The notes beneath the pieces are model-generated. The model was given only the letters and a program-made list of their open reading frames with translations, searched no databases and had not been told where the DNA came from. Made by a program: the position numbers and the translations under genes. DNA of 64,000 nt from Endobacter medicaginis (GTDB lineage Bacteria > Pseudomonadota > Alphaproteobacteria > Acetobacterales > Acetobacteraceae), in assembly GCF_014192375.1 (NCBI RefSeq), contig NZ_JACHXV010000002.1:1-64000 (forward strand), read 5' to 3'. Shown one piece after another: positions 49,778 through 59,979 of this stretch (its first letter is position 1; each line of letters starts with the position of its first letter).

Positions 49778-51514
49778 ATGAACCAGATCAACCGGATCGA
49801 CTGTTTCGACGCCGACGCCCTCGATGCGGATGTGGCGGTGGTGTCCGCCGCCGCCACATCCTGGGCGCACACCACGACCGCCGAACGCATCGCGATTCTC
49901 GACGAGATCCGCGATCGCACTGCGGCCGTCGCCGATGGCTGGGTCGGGATCGCCGCGCGACGAAAGCTGCTGCCGGCCGGATCGCCGCTGGCCGGCGAGG
50001 AATGGCTGTCGGGGCCGTACGCGCTGATCTCCGCCTGCAACGGGCTGATCGAGACTCTGTCCAATCTGGACGGCAAGCGCTTTCTGCGGCGCCTGCGCAA
50101 GCGTCGCACCGCGACCGGACAGCTCGCTGTAAGGGTGCTGCCCCACACGCTGTGGGATCGGCTGCTGCTGTCGGGCGTGTCGGCGGAAATCTGGATGCAG
50201 CCCGGCGTGACCAGCGACAATCTCGCCAGCCATACCGCCTCCGCCTATGACGCACCCGCCGCCGGAAGGACCGGGCGCGTCGGGCTGGTGCTGGGCGCGG
50301 GCAACATCGCCGCGATCGCTCCGCTCGACGTGCTGCACATGATGTTCGTCGAGCACCGTGCGGTGATCCTCAAGATGAACCCGGTCAACGACTACCTGAC
50401 CGAGTATCTGTCGAACGCCCTGCGGCCGCTGATCGTGCGCGATGCGCTGCGCATCGTGCGCGGCGGGGCGGATGTGGGTGCGTATCTGTGCGCGCATCCG
50501 TCGATCTCGGCGATCCACATCACAGGTGCTGCCGCCTCGCACGATGCGATCGTGTGGGGCGCGGGCGCGGAGGGTGTGGCCAACAGGGCCGCCGGAACAC
50601 CGAAACTCGACAAGACCATCACCTCGGAACTCGGCGCGGTCTGCCCGACCATTGTCGTGCCGGGGTCATGGAGCCGCGCCGATCTCGCCTTCCAGGCCGA
50701 GCATATCGCCACCCAGAAGCTGCACAATTCCGGCTTCAACTGCGTCGCCTGCCAGATGCTGGTGATCTCTGCTCCGTGGACGCAGAAGGAGGCGCTGCTC
50801 GACCGGCTGCGCCGCGTGATGGCCTCCCTGCAGGGCAGGCCGGCCTATTATCCTGGTGCGGCGGCACGCCTGTCAGCATTCAGCGACGAGGCGGAGCGCA
50901 TCGAGCGTGTCGATTTCGGCACCGACGGCGTGTGTCTCCTGGCACCCGCCCAGGCGACGACGCACGGGCGGATGACACAGACGGAAGTGTTCGGCCCCGC
51001 ACTTTCGGTCCATGAGATCGGCGAGGACGATCCCGCTGCCTTCCTCGCGGCGGCGATCGACTATGCCAACACCCGGCTCCACGGCACGCTGGGGGCCAAC
51101 ATCCTGATCCATCCGGCGACGTTGCGGCAGATCGGGCAGCGCCGCTTCGAGGAGCTGCTGGGCGGGCTGCGCTATGGCGCGATCGCGATCAATGCCTGGT
51201 CGGGCCTCGCCTTTCTCAACACCGCCTGCAGCTGGGGCGCGTTTCCGGGCCATACGTTGCACGATGTCGGCAGCGGCATCGGCGTCGTTCACAATACCTG
51301 GCTGTTCGACAGGCCGGAGCGCAGCGTGGTGCGCGCACCCTGGCGGCCATTCCCGCGCAACCTGCTCTCCGGCGAGCTGAGCCTGCTGCCGAAGCCGCCC
51401 TGGTTCGTCAGCCACCGCACCCAGCACCACATGGGACGGTTGCTGACACGCTTCCAGCACCGCCCGAGCCTGCTGAAGCTGCCGCGCATCTTCCTGCACG
51501 CCCTGCGCGGCTGA
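49778..51514 (+). CDS. Aldehyde dehydrogenase-family protein (long form)
   Basis: A 578-residue NAD(P)-dependent dehydrogenase, about 80-100 residues longer than typical ALDHs. VGLVLGAGNIAAIAPLDVLHMMF is the cofactor fold, TSELGAVCP holds the catalytic Glu, and LHNSGFNCVACQ the nucleophile Cys (the first of the two by alignment with N-x-G-x-x-C). TQTEVFGPALSV and GTLGANILIHP follow. The extra C-terminus is basic (RTQHHMGRLLTRFQHRPSLLKL). Family relation is clear, but the odd active-site spacing and length leave open a specialised aldehyde or acyl-CoA reductase role. It starts four bases after the ligase gene. Confidence 0.8.
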   Translation: MNQINRIDCFDADALDADVAVVSAAATSWAHTTTAERIAILDEIRDRTAAVADGWVGIAARRKLLPAGSPLAGEEWLSGPYALISACNGLIETLSNLDGKRFLRRLRKRRTATGQLAVRVLPHTLWDRLLLSGVSAEIWMQPGVTSDNLASHTASAYDAPAAGRTGRVGLVLGAGNIAAIAPLDVLHMMFVEHRAVILKMNPVNDYLTEYLSNALRPLIVRDALRIVRGGADVGAYLCAHPSISAIHITGAAASHDAIVWGAGAEGVANRAAGTPKLDKTITSELGAVCPTIVVPGSWSRADLAFQAEHIATQKLHNSGFNCVACQMLVISAPWTQKEALLDRLRRVMASLQGRPAYYPGAAARLSAFSDEAERIERVDFGTDGVCLLAPAQATTHGRMTQTEVFGPALSVHEIGEDDPAAFLAAAIDYANTRLHGTLGANILIHPATLRQIGQRRFEELLGGLRYGAIAINAWSGLAFLNTACSWGAFPGHTLHDVGSGIGVVHNTWLFDRPERSVVRAPWRPFPRNLLSGELSLLPKPPWFVSHRTQHHMGRLLTRFQHRPSLLKLPRIFLHALRG

Positions 51515-51519
51515 CGCGG

Positions 51520-52137
51520 ATGATCGCATCGGCGCGCGAGCGGCGGCATGCGGCGCGGCGGGACGCGCTGGCCGATGCCGCCATCGAGACCTTGCAGAGC
51601 CTCGGCTATGCCCACACCTCGCTGCGCGACATCGCGCGGCGCACCGGGCTGTCGCTAGGCCGGCTGCATTACTATTTCGCCGATCGCAATGCGCTGATCG
51701 GCTATTGCGTGCGTCGCTACAAGGCGCGCTTCATCGCGGCGATCGAACAGGCGATCGGGGGTGCGACGCAGCCACGGGTGGTGGCCGCACGGGTGGTGGC
51801 GGCCCTCGCCGCCTCCATCCGCGACAATGCCGAAACCCACCGGCTCTGGTACGACATCCGCGGCCAGGCGATGTTCGACCCCGCACTCGTCGAGGTCGTC
51901 GACGAGGTGGAAACCGCACTGATCGCGATCACCACGCTGGTGACCGGACGCCTCGGCCTCGATCGCGCGCTGGCGCTGTCGATCTATCTCGCGATGGACG
52001 GACATTATCGCTACGCGATGCAGCGCCATCTCGACGGCGACGCGCAGATCGTGCTGGCATTCGAGCGGCTGGCGACGGAAGCTCTGGCGAGATTCCTGCC
52101 CGATGAGGTCCGGATGGATCACGACGCTCATGTCTGA
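51520..52137 (+). CDS. TetR-family regulator
   Basis: A 205-residue regulator. Residues about 8-58 are the TetR helix-turn-helix (ALADAAIETLQSLGYAHTSLRDIARRTGLSLGRLHYYFADRNALIGY). The C-terminal ligand domain is all helical. It is the last gene of the GMC/ligase/ALDH operon, five bases after the aldehyde dehydrogenase, and is likely to act on the palindrome at 46410-46429 in response to an acyl-CoA or alcohol-derived ligand. It overlaps the next gene by eight bases. Confidence 0.88.
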   Translation: MIASARERRHAARRDALADAAIETLQSLGYAHTSLRDIARRTGLSLGRLHYYFADRNALIGYCVRRYKARFIAAIEQAIGGATQPRVVAARVVAALAASIRDNAETHRLWYDIRGQAMFDPALVEVVDEVETALIAITTLVTGRLGLDRALALSIYLAMDGHYRYAMQRHLDGDAQIVLAFERLATEALARFLPDEVRMDHDAHV

Positions 52138-52924
52138 CGCGCTGAGGGCCGGGCTGCGCGCCAACTGGACGCAGGGCGATTTCGGCGAGGTCGCGCGGTT
52201 TGCGCAGCCGGCCGCGGACGCGTTCGTCGAGCGTCTCGCGCTGCGCCCGGGCGAGCGCGTGGCCGACATCGCCTGCGGCACCGGCAATCTCGCCGTGCCG
52301 GCGGCACGTGCCGGCGCCCGGGTCAGCGGCATCGACATCGCGCCGAACCTGATCGAGGCGGCCGCGGCACGGGCCGCGGCCGAAGGGCTGACGATCCGCT
52401 TCGACGAGGGCGATGCCGAGCGCCTCCCCTATGACGACGCCTCGTTCGACACGGTGCTGAGCATGTTCGGGGTGATGTTCGCGCCCGATCAGCATCGCGC
52501 TGCCGCCGAGCTGTTCCGTGTGTGTCGTCCCGGCGGGCGGATCGCGCTGGCGAGCTGGACGCCGGACGGCTTCGTCGGACGGATGTTCGCACTCGGCGCC
52601 CGGTTCGTGCCGCCACCTGCGGGGGTGGCCTCACCGCTGCGGTGGGGTCGCGCGGAAGATGTCGCCGCGCTGTTGCACGATGCGGCGGAGCTGCGGTTCG
52701 CCGAGGGCCGCGCCCGTTTCGACCTGCCGTTCGGGCCGGCGCAGACGGTAGCGTTCTACCGGCGCTGCTTCGGGCCGACGCTGCGCGCCTTCGCCGCCCT
52801 CGATGCGGCCGGGCAGGCGCGTTACGCGGACGCGCTGGAGGAGCTGTGGCGCGAGGCGAACATCGCTCCCGACGGACGCACCTGTGTCGAGGCGGCATAT
52901 CTTGAGGTGATCGCGATCCGCTGA
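52130..52924 (+). CDS. Class I SAM-dependent methyltransferase
   Basis: A 264-residue methyltransferase. Motif I VADIACGTGNLAVPAARAG near residue 42, the acidic GIDIAPNLIE, and DAERLPYDDASFDTVLSMFGVMF (motifs II-III) define a UbiE/Methyltransf_11 fold. The substrate is unknown. It overlaps the TetR gene and may be read with it or form a unit with the MoxR/VWA pair that follows. Confidence 0.82.
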   Translation: MSDALRAGLRANWTQGDFGEVARFAQPAADAFVERLALRPGERVADIACGTGNLAVPAARAGARVSGIDIAPNLIEAAAARAAAEGLTIRFDEGDAERLPYDDASFDTVLSMFGVMFAPDQHRAAAELFRVCRPGGRIALASWTPDGFVGRMFALGARFVPPPAGVASPLRWGRAEDVAALLHDAAELRFAEGRARFDLPFGPAQTVAFYRRCFGPTLRAFAALDAAGQARYADALEELWREANIAPDGRTCVEAAYLEVIAIR

Positions 52925-52971
52925 CGTGCTTGAGTGACGACGCAAGGATGCAGCAGCGGGGACCCAGGCGG

Positions 52972-53810
<839 letters not shown>

Positions 53811-53811
<1 letters not shown>

Positions 53812-54992
53812 TGTTCCTCTCCTTCATCGAGGAACTGCGGGGCGCGGGGCTGAAGGTCGGGCCGAAGGAACACCTCGCCCTGCTGGAGGCGCTCGATGCG
53901 GGCGTGATCGAGCCGCGGGTCGAGGAATTCTATTATCTCGCGCGCGCGACCTTCGTGAAGGATGAAGGACAGATCGACAGGTTCGACCGCGTGTTCGGCC
54001 GGGTGTTCAAGGGCGTGGTCGAGGCGCAGGAGGAGGCTGCCGACATTCCCGAGGACTGGCTGCGTGCGGTGATGGAACGCATGCTCAACGAGGAGGAACG
54101 TGCGGCGATCAAGTCGCTCGGCTCGTGGGACGAGATCATGGAAACGCTCAGGAAACGTCTCGAGGAACAGAAGGAGCGTCACCAGGGCGGCAACAAGTGG
54201 ATCGGCACCGGTGGCACCTCGCCGTTCGGCCATGGTGGCTACAATCCCGAGGGCGTGCGCATCGGCGGCCCGGGACGGCACAACCGGGCGATCAAGGTCT
54301 GGGAGAAGCGGGAATTCCGCAATCTCGACAATTCCGTCGAGCTCGGCACGCGCAACATCAAACTTGCCCTGCGCCGGCTGCGTCGCTTCGCGCGCGAGGG
54401 GGCAGCAGACGAGCTCGATCTCGACGCGACCATCGCCGGCACCGCGCGACGCGGCTTTCTCGATGTGGCGATGCGCCCCGAGCGGCGCAATGCGATCAAG
54501 CTGCTGCTGTTTCTCGACATCGGCGGCTCGATGGACCCGCATATCCATCTGTGCGAGGAGCTCTTCTCGGCGTTGACCGCGGAGTTCAAGCACCTCGAAT
54601 TCTTCTATTTCCACAACTGCGTCTATGAAGGGCTGTGGAAGGACAACCTGCGCCGGCATGGCGAGCGCATCCCGACACGCGACGTGCTGCATCGCTTCGG
54701 CTCCGACTACAAGGCGCTGTTCGTCGGCGACGCGCGGATGAGCCCCTACGAGATCACCATTCCCGGCGGTTCGGTCGAGCACGACAATCCCGAGCCGGGA
54801 GCGGCCTGGATGCAGAGGCTGACCGCGACCTACCCTTGCGCCGCGTGGCTCAACCCGGTGCCGCCGATGGAGTGGGAATATTCGATGTCGACGACGCTGA
54901 TCGGGGAACTGATGGGCGGGCGGATGTATCCGCTGACACTGGACGGAATCGATGCCGCCGCCCGTGCGCTGCTGCGGCCGAACGCACGCTGA
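53811..54992 (+). CDS. VWA-domain protein, CoxE-like
   Basis: A 393-residue partner of MoxR. The N-terminal half is helical and charged and contains GGNKWIGTGGTSPFGHGGYNPEGVRIGG. The C-terminal half is a von Willebrand A fold with the metal site as D-I-G-G-S-M (LLLFLDIGGSMDPH), where the usual D-x-S-x-S has Gly at the second position. CoxE-like proteins mature CO dehydrogenase and related enzymes, but no cox genes are nearby. The start overlaps the moxR stop (TGATG). Confidence 0.87.
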
Positions 54993-54994
54993 AA

Positions 54995-55020
54995 GGAGCA
55001 CAATACCTTCGGCGTGCTCC
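54995..55020. terminator. Bidirectional hairpin between VWA gene and gspK
   Basis: GGAGCAC (54995-55001) and GTGCTCC (55014-55020) are exact complements in the 30-base gap between the two convergent stops. Confidence 0.5.
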
Positions 55021-55022
55021 GT

Positions 55023-55832
55023 TCAGAAGCTCTCCCAGCCCAGCACATGCGCCGGATGGTCGGTATCGGACGGATCGATCAGCACCGTGATCCGCCGCCC
55101 GAACCGTGCGGGGCCGTCGGTTGCGAGGGCCTCGATTTCGTAAGCCTGGGCGCGCAGGGCGCGATCGGCGGCGGCAGCGCCGCCGGCGGAGAGGTTCGAG
55201 TTGCCGGCCAGCGACAATGCGCGCAGCACCACCGGATCGGCGAGTACGGGGTCGGGCTCCAGAGTGGTGGCCAGCGACAGATGCGGCCGCAGCAGCGCTA
55301 GCAGCTCAGGTGTCGTCCCGTAGACCAGCCCCAGCTCGCCAAGCGATTCGAACTGCGTCCCGGGCGGTCCCCAGTCGCGGTTGGTCTGGGTGTATTTCGC
55401 CGCCGACGGATCGCCCATGCCCGGGGTGCGCCAGGCAATCAGCGCGCCGGTGAGCGGTGCTGCGACCTCCCTGGGCACGCCGAGGGCCGTAAACAGACCC
55501 ATCCATTCCTCCGGCGGGGCAAGGTTGGGATTGATGCGTCCGCCGAGCGCGATGATGCGCAAGGCCACCCGCGCCGCGCCGCCGGCCTGCGGGTCCGAAC
55601 GCCACTGCCCGTCAGCGGGCCAGGGCGGCGCTCCCGGCAGGCGATGGAACAGCGCTGTGCGCGCCGCACCATCGGCCAGCGCCTCGAGGCGTGCGGAGCG
55701 CTCGAGATTGCCGGCGAGGGTCATCTCCGTGCGCCCGGCGCCGACGACGCGCGTGCCCAGCAGAGCCAGCAGACCCAGCGTCCACAGCACCACCAGCAGC
55801 GCGAAGCCGCTCTCGCGATGCCGCGGGCGCAT
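55023..55832 (-). CDS. gspK: Type II secretion minor pseudopilin GspK
   Basis: A 269-residue minor pseudopilin that caps the pseudopilus tip. The N-terminus RESGFALLVVLWTLGLLALLGTRVV is the prepilin signal, with cleavage after Gly, but Glu at position +5 is missing (F-A-L-L-V), as is usual for GspK. GRINPNLAPPEEW near residue 97 is a family motif. It is shorter than typical GspK. It is the last gene of the operon, four bases after gspD. Confidence 0.88.
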   Translation of the reverse strand: MRPRHRESGFALLVVLWTLGLLALLGTRVVGAGRTEMTLAGNLERSARLEALADGAARTALFHRLPGAPPWPADGQWRSDPQAGGAARVALRIIALGGRINPNLAPPEEWMGLFTALGVPREVAAPLTGALIAWRTPGMGDPSAAKYTQTNRDWGPPGTQFESLGELGLVYGTTPELLALLRPHLSLATTLEPDPVLADPVVLRALSLAGNSNLSAGGAAAADRALRAQAYEIEALATDGPARFGRRITVLIDPSDTDHPAHVLGWESF

Positions 55833-55836
55833 CGTC

Positions 55837-58230
55837 TCAGGGGCCCAGGCCCACCGAGCGCCGCAGCCGCGCGTTCGGATCGGCGAAGCCGCCGGCGGGC
55901 AGGTTCTGCAGCATGTCCGGCACGCGCGCCGCGTGCTGGAGCTGCTCGCGGAGATCCTCGGTGAGGGCATAGGCGTCGCGCTGGTCGTGCACCACATGCG
56001 GGGTGATCAGCACCAGCAGTTCCGTACGCTGGCGCTTGTTGTTCTGGCTGCCGGCCAGCGCGCCGAGCAGCGGGATGTCCTTGAACCACGGGATGCCGGC
56101 ATTGTCGCGCGAGACATTGTCACGGATCAGGCCCGCCAGCCCGACCGTGTCACCATCCTGCACGGCGACACGGGAGGTCACGTTGCGCTCGTTGAACGTC
56201 GGCGAGTTGATCGCCTGCCCGCCCGAGGTGGTCGGCGTGGTCGAAGACCCCACATCGCTGACCGTCTGCGACACATCGAGCGTGACCAGGCCGCCATTGT
56301 TGACGTGCGGGGTGACCTGCAGGATCACGCCGGTCTGCTGATAGCTGACGGAGTTGGTGATCGGCGCGTTGGCGGTGATCGTCGACTGCGTGGAGGCGGT
56401 CAGATACGGCACCAGATCGCCGACCATCAGCGAGGCGGGGTGGTTGTCGACCACCATCAGCTCCGGCGAGCTCAATACATGCACGGTGGTGACGTCCTGA
56501 AGCGCGTTGATGACGAACGGCGCCCCACCACCGCTATGGCCGCCGATGACGAAGCCGGGAAAGCCGGTCGACAGCATCGCCGCGGTGATCGCCGAGCTGC
56601 CGAGCGACTGCGAGGCGTTCGACAGCACGCCGTTGACGCCGCCCGACTTGAAGAAGAACTGCGTGCCGTATTGCAGGTTGTCGTTGAGCGTCACCTCGGC
56701 GACGGTGGCGTCGATGCGCACCTGAAGCGGGGTGATGTCGATCTTGCGCAGCATCGCCTCGATCTGGTCGTTCTCGTCCGGGGTCGCATAGACCAGCACC
56801 GCGTTGTTCTGCGGATTGGGGATGATGCGCAGCGCATTGGTGTCGGACTGGCCGTTCCGGCCACCGCTTCCGCTGCCGCCGAGCCCTGAGCCGCTGCCGC
56901 CACCCAGGCCGCCCAGCAACGGATTGCCGTCCGGAGAGCTGGTGGTGTTGCCGGTCTGGCCGCCCAGTCCGCCGGCGTTGCCCAGCCCGCCCATCAGGCC
57001 GCCGGACGAGCCCCCCATGCCGCCGCCGAGCCCGGAGCCGCCGCCGAACTGGCCACCCGACTGACCGTTCTGGCCCATCGCATTGCCCATCAGCGCATTG
57101 CCCTGCGACGCCTGGGTCACGGTGGGCGTCGGCTGTGCGGTGACATTGTCGGGGGTGAAGGCCTGCTGCAGCACGTAGGCGATGTCGTTGCTGCGGCTGT
57201 TCTGCAGGTAATAGACGTGCCAGGCGCGCACGGTGCGGCTGCGCTGCCGGGCGACGAGCCGGAACACGCGCTGCGCGTCCTCGATGAGCTGCGGGCTGCC
57301 GGCGGTGATCAACACCGAATCGATGCGCTCCATCGGCACCACGCGCACGCGCCCATAGAGCGGCTCGCCCTTCTGCGCGCCGAACGCGGTCTGGAGCGCG
57401 GTCGCGAAATCCTTCGCGGTGCCGGACTCGACCGGCAACAGCGCATAGGACTGCCCGGCCAGCGCGTCGACATCGAACGCGCGCACCAGTGCGAGCAGCG
57501 CCTCGCGCGTCGCCGGATCGCCGGCCACCACCACCGCGTTGGTGCCCGCATCGGCGACGATACGCGCGCCGTTCTGCGCGAACGGTTGCAGCACGCGCGC
57601 CAGGTTCTCGGCCGAGGTGTAGCGCAATGCGACCGCACTCTCGCCCACCGTATTGCCGCCGATCCCGGTCACCGCAGCGGCCGGCACGACGCGATACAGT
57701 CCATCCTGCTCGGCGAGCGCCGCGCCGTTCTGCGTCAGCAGCGCGCGCAGGGCGGGCAGGAGCTGGTCACGCCGAAGCGGCGTCGTGGTGTGCAGTGTCG
57801 CGGTGCCGTGCACGTTGGGGTCAATCGTGTAGTTCACATGCAGCTGGTTGCCGAGGATCTCGGCGCAGACGGCACGGATGTCGGAATCGGCGAAATCGAG
57901 GTTCACCGTGCCAGCGCCACCCGCATCGTCATCGCCGCCGCCGGCCATCGCCCGTGCGCCACCCGCGCGGCCGCCGCGGCCGACGCTGAGCAGTGCACCG
58001 TCCTCGTGTGGGGTGAGGTCGATCGCGCCGCTGACCCGGGGCGTCGCGACCGTGTTGCCTCCCGACGGCGCCGGCAGTGGCCGCAGCGGCGGCTCGAGCT
58101 GCCGGGACGGGCCGCACCCGTCGAGACCGCCGATCATCGGCGCCAGGACCAGCATGATGGCGGCCCGCCGCGTCCGAAGACGCGCACGGCGCGACCGGGC
58201 ATAACTCGTATCGGCGACGATCGGTTCCAT
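55837..58230 (-). CDS. gspD: Type II secretion secretin GspD
   Basis: A 797-residue outer-membrane secretin. A signal with L-D-G-C (near residue 39) suggests a lipoprotein or Sec signal. N0-N3 domains run from about residue 90 (VNLDFADSDIRAVCAEILGNQLHVNYTIDP). A glycine/serine/asparagine-rich insert sits at residues about 365-463. The secretin domain follows (VLSSPELMVVDNHPASLMVGD, VTLDVSQTVSDVG, GLIRDNVSRDNAGIPWFKDIPLLGALAG, ELLVLITPHVV). The start at 58230 has a weak binding site. The 106-base gap after gspM is the only real gap in the operon, so a separate promoter is possible. Confidence 0.92.
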   Translation of the reverse strand: MEPIVADTSYARSRRARLRTRRAAIMLVLAPMIGGLDGCGPSRQLEPPLRPLPAPSGGNTVATPRVSGAIDLTPHEDGALLSVGRGGRAGGARAMAGGGDDDAGGAGTVNLDFADSDIRAVCAEILGNQLHVNYTIDPNVHGTATLHTTTPLRRDQLLPALRALLTQNGAALAEQDGLYRVVPAAAVTGIGGNTVGESAVALRYTSAENLARVLQPFAQNGARIVADAGTNAVVVAGDPATREALLALVRAFDVDALAGQSYALLPVESGTAKDFATALQTAFGAQKGEPLYGRVRVVPMERIDSVLITAGSPQLIEDAQRVFRLVARQRSRTVRAWHVYYLQNSRSNDIAYVLQQAFTPDNVTAQPTPTVTQASQGNALMGNAMGQNGQSGGQFGGGSGLGGGMGGSSGGLMGGLGNAGGLGGQTGNTTSSPDGNPLLGGLGGGSGSGLGGSGSGGRNGQSDTNALRIIPNPQNNAVLVYATPDENDQIEAMLRKIDITPLQVRIDATVAEVTLNDNLQYGTQFFFKSGGVNGVLSNASQSLGSSAITAAMLSTGFPGFVIGGHSGGGAPFVINALQDVTTVHVLSSPELMVVDNHPASLMVGDLVPYLTASTQSTITANAPITNSVSYQQTGVILQVTPHVNNGGLVTLDVSQTVSDVGSSTTPTTSGGQAINSPTFNERNVTSRVAVQDGDTVGLAGLIRDNVSRDNAGIPWFKDIPLLGALAGSQNNKRQRTELLVLITPHVVHDQRDAYALTEDLREQLQHAARVPDMLQNLPAGGFADPNARLRRSVGLGP

Positions 58231-58336
58231 CAAAAAGCTCTGTCGCAGGCGGCGGTCGGCCTGACAAGCGACCCGCGGGACATACCGGTGCGGCACGCGC
58301 GCCGGTGTGGCGCGGACGACATCATCGCCGCGCGCC

Positions 58337-58996
58337 TCAGGGCGTACCGGCGCGCAGGCCGAAGATCGTCAGCGCTGCGTCGATCGTGGTGTGCCCCGGT
58401 GGCCCGGGACCGGCGGGGCCAAGTCCGGGTGCAGCCTGGATCTGCATGTCGTCGACCAGCAGGCGCGGCGTGGCGGTCTCGATCGCCGCCAGCAGCCCGA
58501 CCATCGAGGCCCAGTCCCCGGTCACCGTCAGCCGCACCGCGATGCGCCGGTAGGCACCCTCGGCCGCCGGCGGGATGGTATCGGCGCTGGCGATGGTGAC
58601 CCCCGCGGCGGTGGCCATGGCCTGCAACCGCTCCTGCAACGCGGCTGCGGCGACCGCATCGCTGTCGCCCTCCACAAGCAGCTTCGGCGCATCGGTCGAA
58701 TTCGCCGCGCGCCTGGCCGCGGCATGCAGATGCGGAAGCGCCTGCACCGCGGCCTCCATGCGCGAAAGCCGGGCCTGGTTCTCGGCCAGCCGTGCGGCGC
58801 GCTCGTCGTAACAGCCGCGCAGCGGCGCGATCACCGCCAGCCAGATCAGCAGCACGGGCAACAGCGTCACCGCCAGTGCCAGCGCCTGGCCCGCCCGACC
58901 GCCCGGCAACCGTTCCGCGCCGGGCCGCAGGCGGCTCGAGCCCCCGCCCGAGCCCCCACCCGAACCCTGTCCCGATCCCTGGATGGTCTCGCTCAC
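58337..58996 (-). CDS. gspM: Type II secretion inner-membrane protein GspM
   Basis: A 219-residue protein with a Gly/Ser-rich N-terminus, one membrane helix (ALALAVTLLPVLLIWLAVIAPL, residues about 37-58), a coiled coil, and a ferredoxin-like periplasmic domain typical of GspM. The GTG start overlaps the gspL stop (GTGA). It joins GspL in the inner-membrane platform. Identification rests on topology and position more than on motifs. Confidence 0.8.
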   Translation of the reverse strand: MSETIQGSGQGSGGGSGGGSSRLRPGAERLPGGRAGQALALAVTLLPVLLIWLAVIAPLRGCYDERAARLAENQARLSRMEAAVQALPHLHAAARRAANSTDAPKLLVEGDSDAVAAAALQERLQAMATAAGVTIASADTIPPAAEGAYRRIAVRLTVTGDWASMVGLLAAIETATPRLLVDDMQIQAAPGLGPAGPGPPGHTTIDAALTIFGLRAGTP

Positions 58997-59979
58997 GGTG
59001 CGGGCCCCGCGCCCGGTGTCTCGACCGAGGGTGCTGCGAGGGTGGCATGGATCGAGAACAGGTCGCGCGTACCGGTGGAGGTCACCGGAGCGGCGAAGCT
59101 CGGCTCGCGCAGTGCCGGGTCGCCGGCGATGCGGCCGATCAGCTTCGCCGCCGCCGCCGACTGCCCGTCGAACGACAGGCGCATCTGATGCAGGCCGAGG
59201 CTGGTGAGATAGGTGTCGTCCGGCAGCGCGCGGGTGAGAGCGGCGATCGCGCCCAGCGCATCGCCGGTAGACTGCCGCGCATGGGCGAAGGCTGCGGCGG
59301 CGGTGCTGCGCCGGGCGAGCTGGCTGCGCAGGCGCTGGGCGATGTCGGCCTGCGCCTGGAGGGTGGCGATGCGCGCCTCCGTGACCGAATTCTGCCGGGC
59401 GACGCGCAGGAACGGCACCCAGGCCGCCAGCCCCGCAAGCACCAGGCAGGCCGCTGCCAGCCAGGCGATGCGCCGCCGCTCGCGCCGTCGCCAGGCCAGC
59501 CCGGCCGGCAGCGTGATCTCGTCGACCCCGTCCGACAGCGCGTGCGGCGCCAGATCCGCGGCCGCGAGTTCGGCCAGCGCCGCATCGACGCGCGCGCGCG
59601 GCACCAGCGCCAGCCGGGCGACCAGCACGCCGCGCCCGGCATCGCGACGCAGCGGCCGCACCCCCCAGTGCAGTTCGTCGGCGGTGAACGGGGTCAGCCG
59701 GTCCATCTCGAAGCCCGCAGCGGCGGCGAGGTCGCGTCCCACCGCCAGCGGCAGGGTGATGTCGCGCGCCAGCAGCATCCCCGACGGCAGCGACAGCACC
59801 AAGGGCGTCTCCGCCACACCCCCCGCCGCATCCGCGAGGCGTCCCTCGCGGTCCAGCCTGATCGAGCGCACCGGCCGCGGCGCCGGGCGCCAGCGTGCGG
59901 GCAGCAGGTCGCGCAGCAGCTCGCCGATCCGCTCGCGCCACCAGACGGCATAGTCGCCGAGGGTCGTCTCCGCGCTCAT
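58993..59979 (-). CDS. gspL: Type II secretion inner-membrane protein GspL (PilN-like)
   Basis: A 328-residue protein. The cytoplasmic part (residues 1-175) is a reduced actin-like region, then IAWLAAACLVLAGLAAWVPFL is the membrane helix, and the rest is a coiled coil plus PilN/GspL-type periplasmic domain (LPDDTYLTSLGLHQMRLSFDGQSAAAAKLI). It anchors the GspE ATPase to the membrane. Starts inside the gspJ stop (ATGA). Confidence 0.8.
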   Translation of the reverse strand: MSAETTLGDYAVWWRERIGELLRDLLPARWRPAPRPVRSIRLDREGRLADAAGGVAETPLVLSLPSGMLLARDITLPLAVGRDLAAAAGFEMDRLTPFTADELHWGVRPLRRDAGRGVLVARLALVPRARVDAALAELAAADLAPHALSDGVDEITLPAGLAWRRRERRRIAWLAAACLVLAGLAAWVPFLRVARQNSVTEARIATLQAQADIAQRLRSQLARRSTAAAAFAHARQSTGDALGAIAALTRALPDDTYLTSLGLHQMRLSFDGQSAAAAKLIGRIAGDPALREPSFAAPVTSTGTRDLFSIHATLAAPSVETPGAGPAP

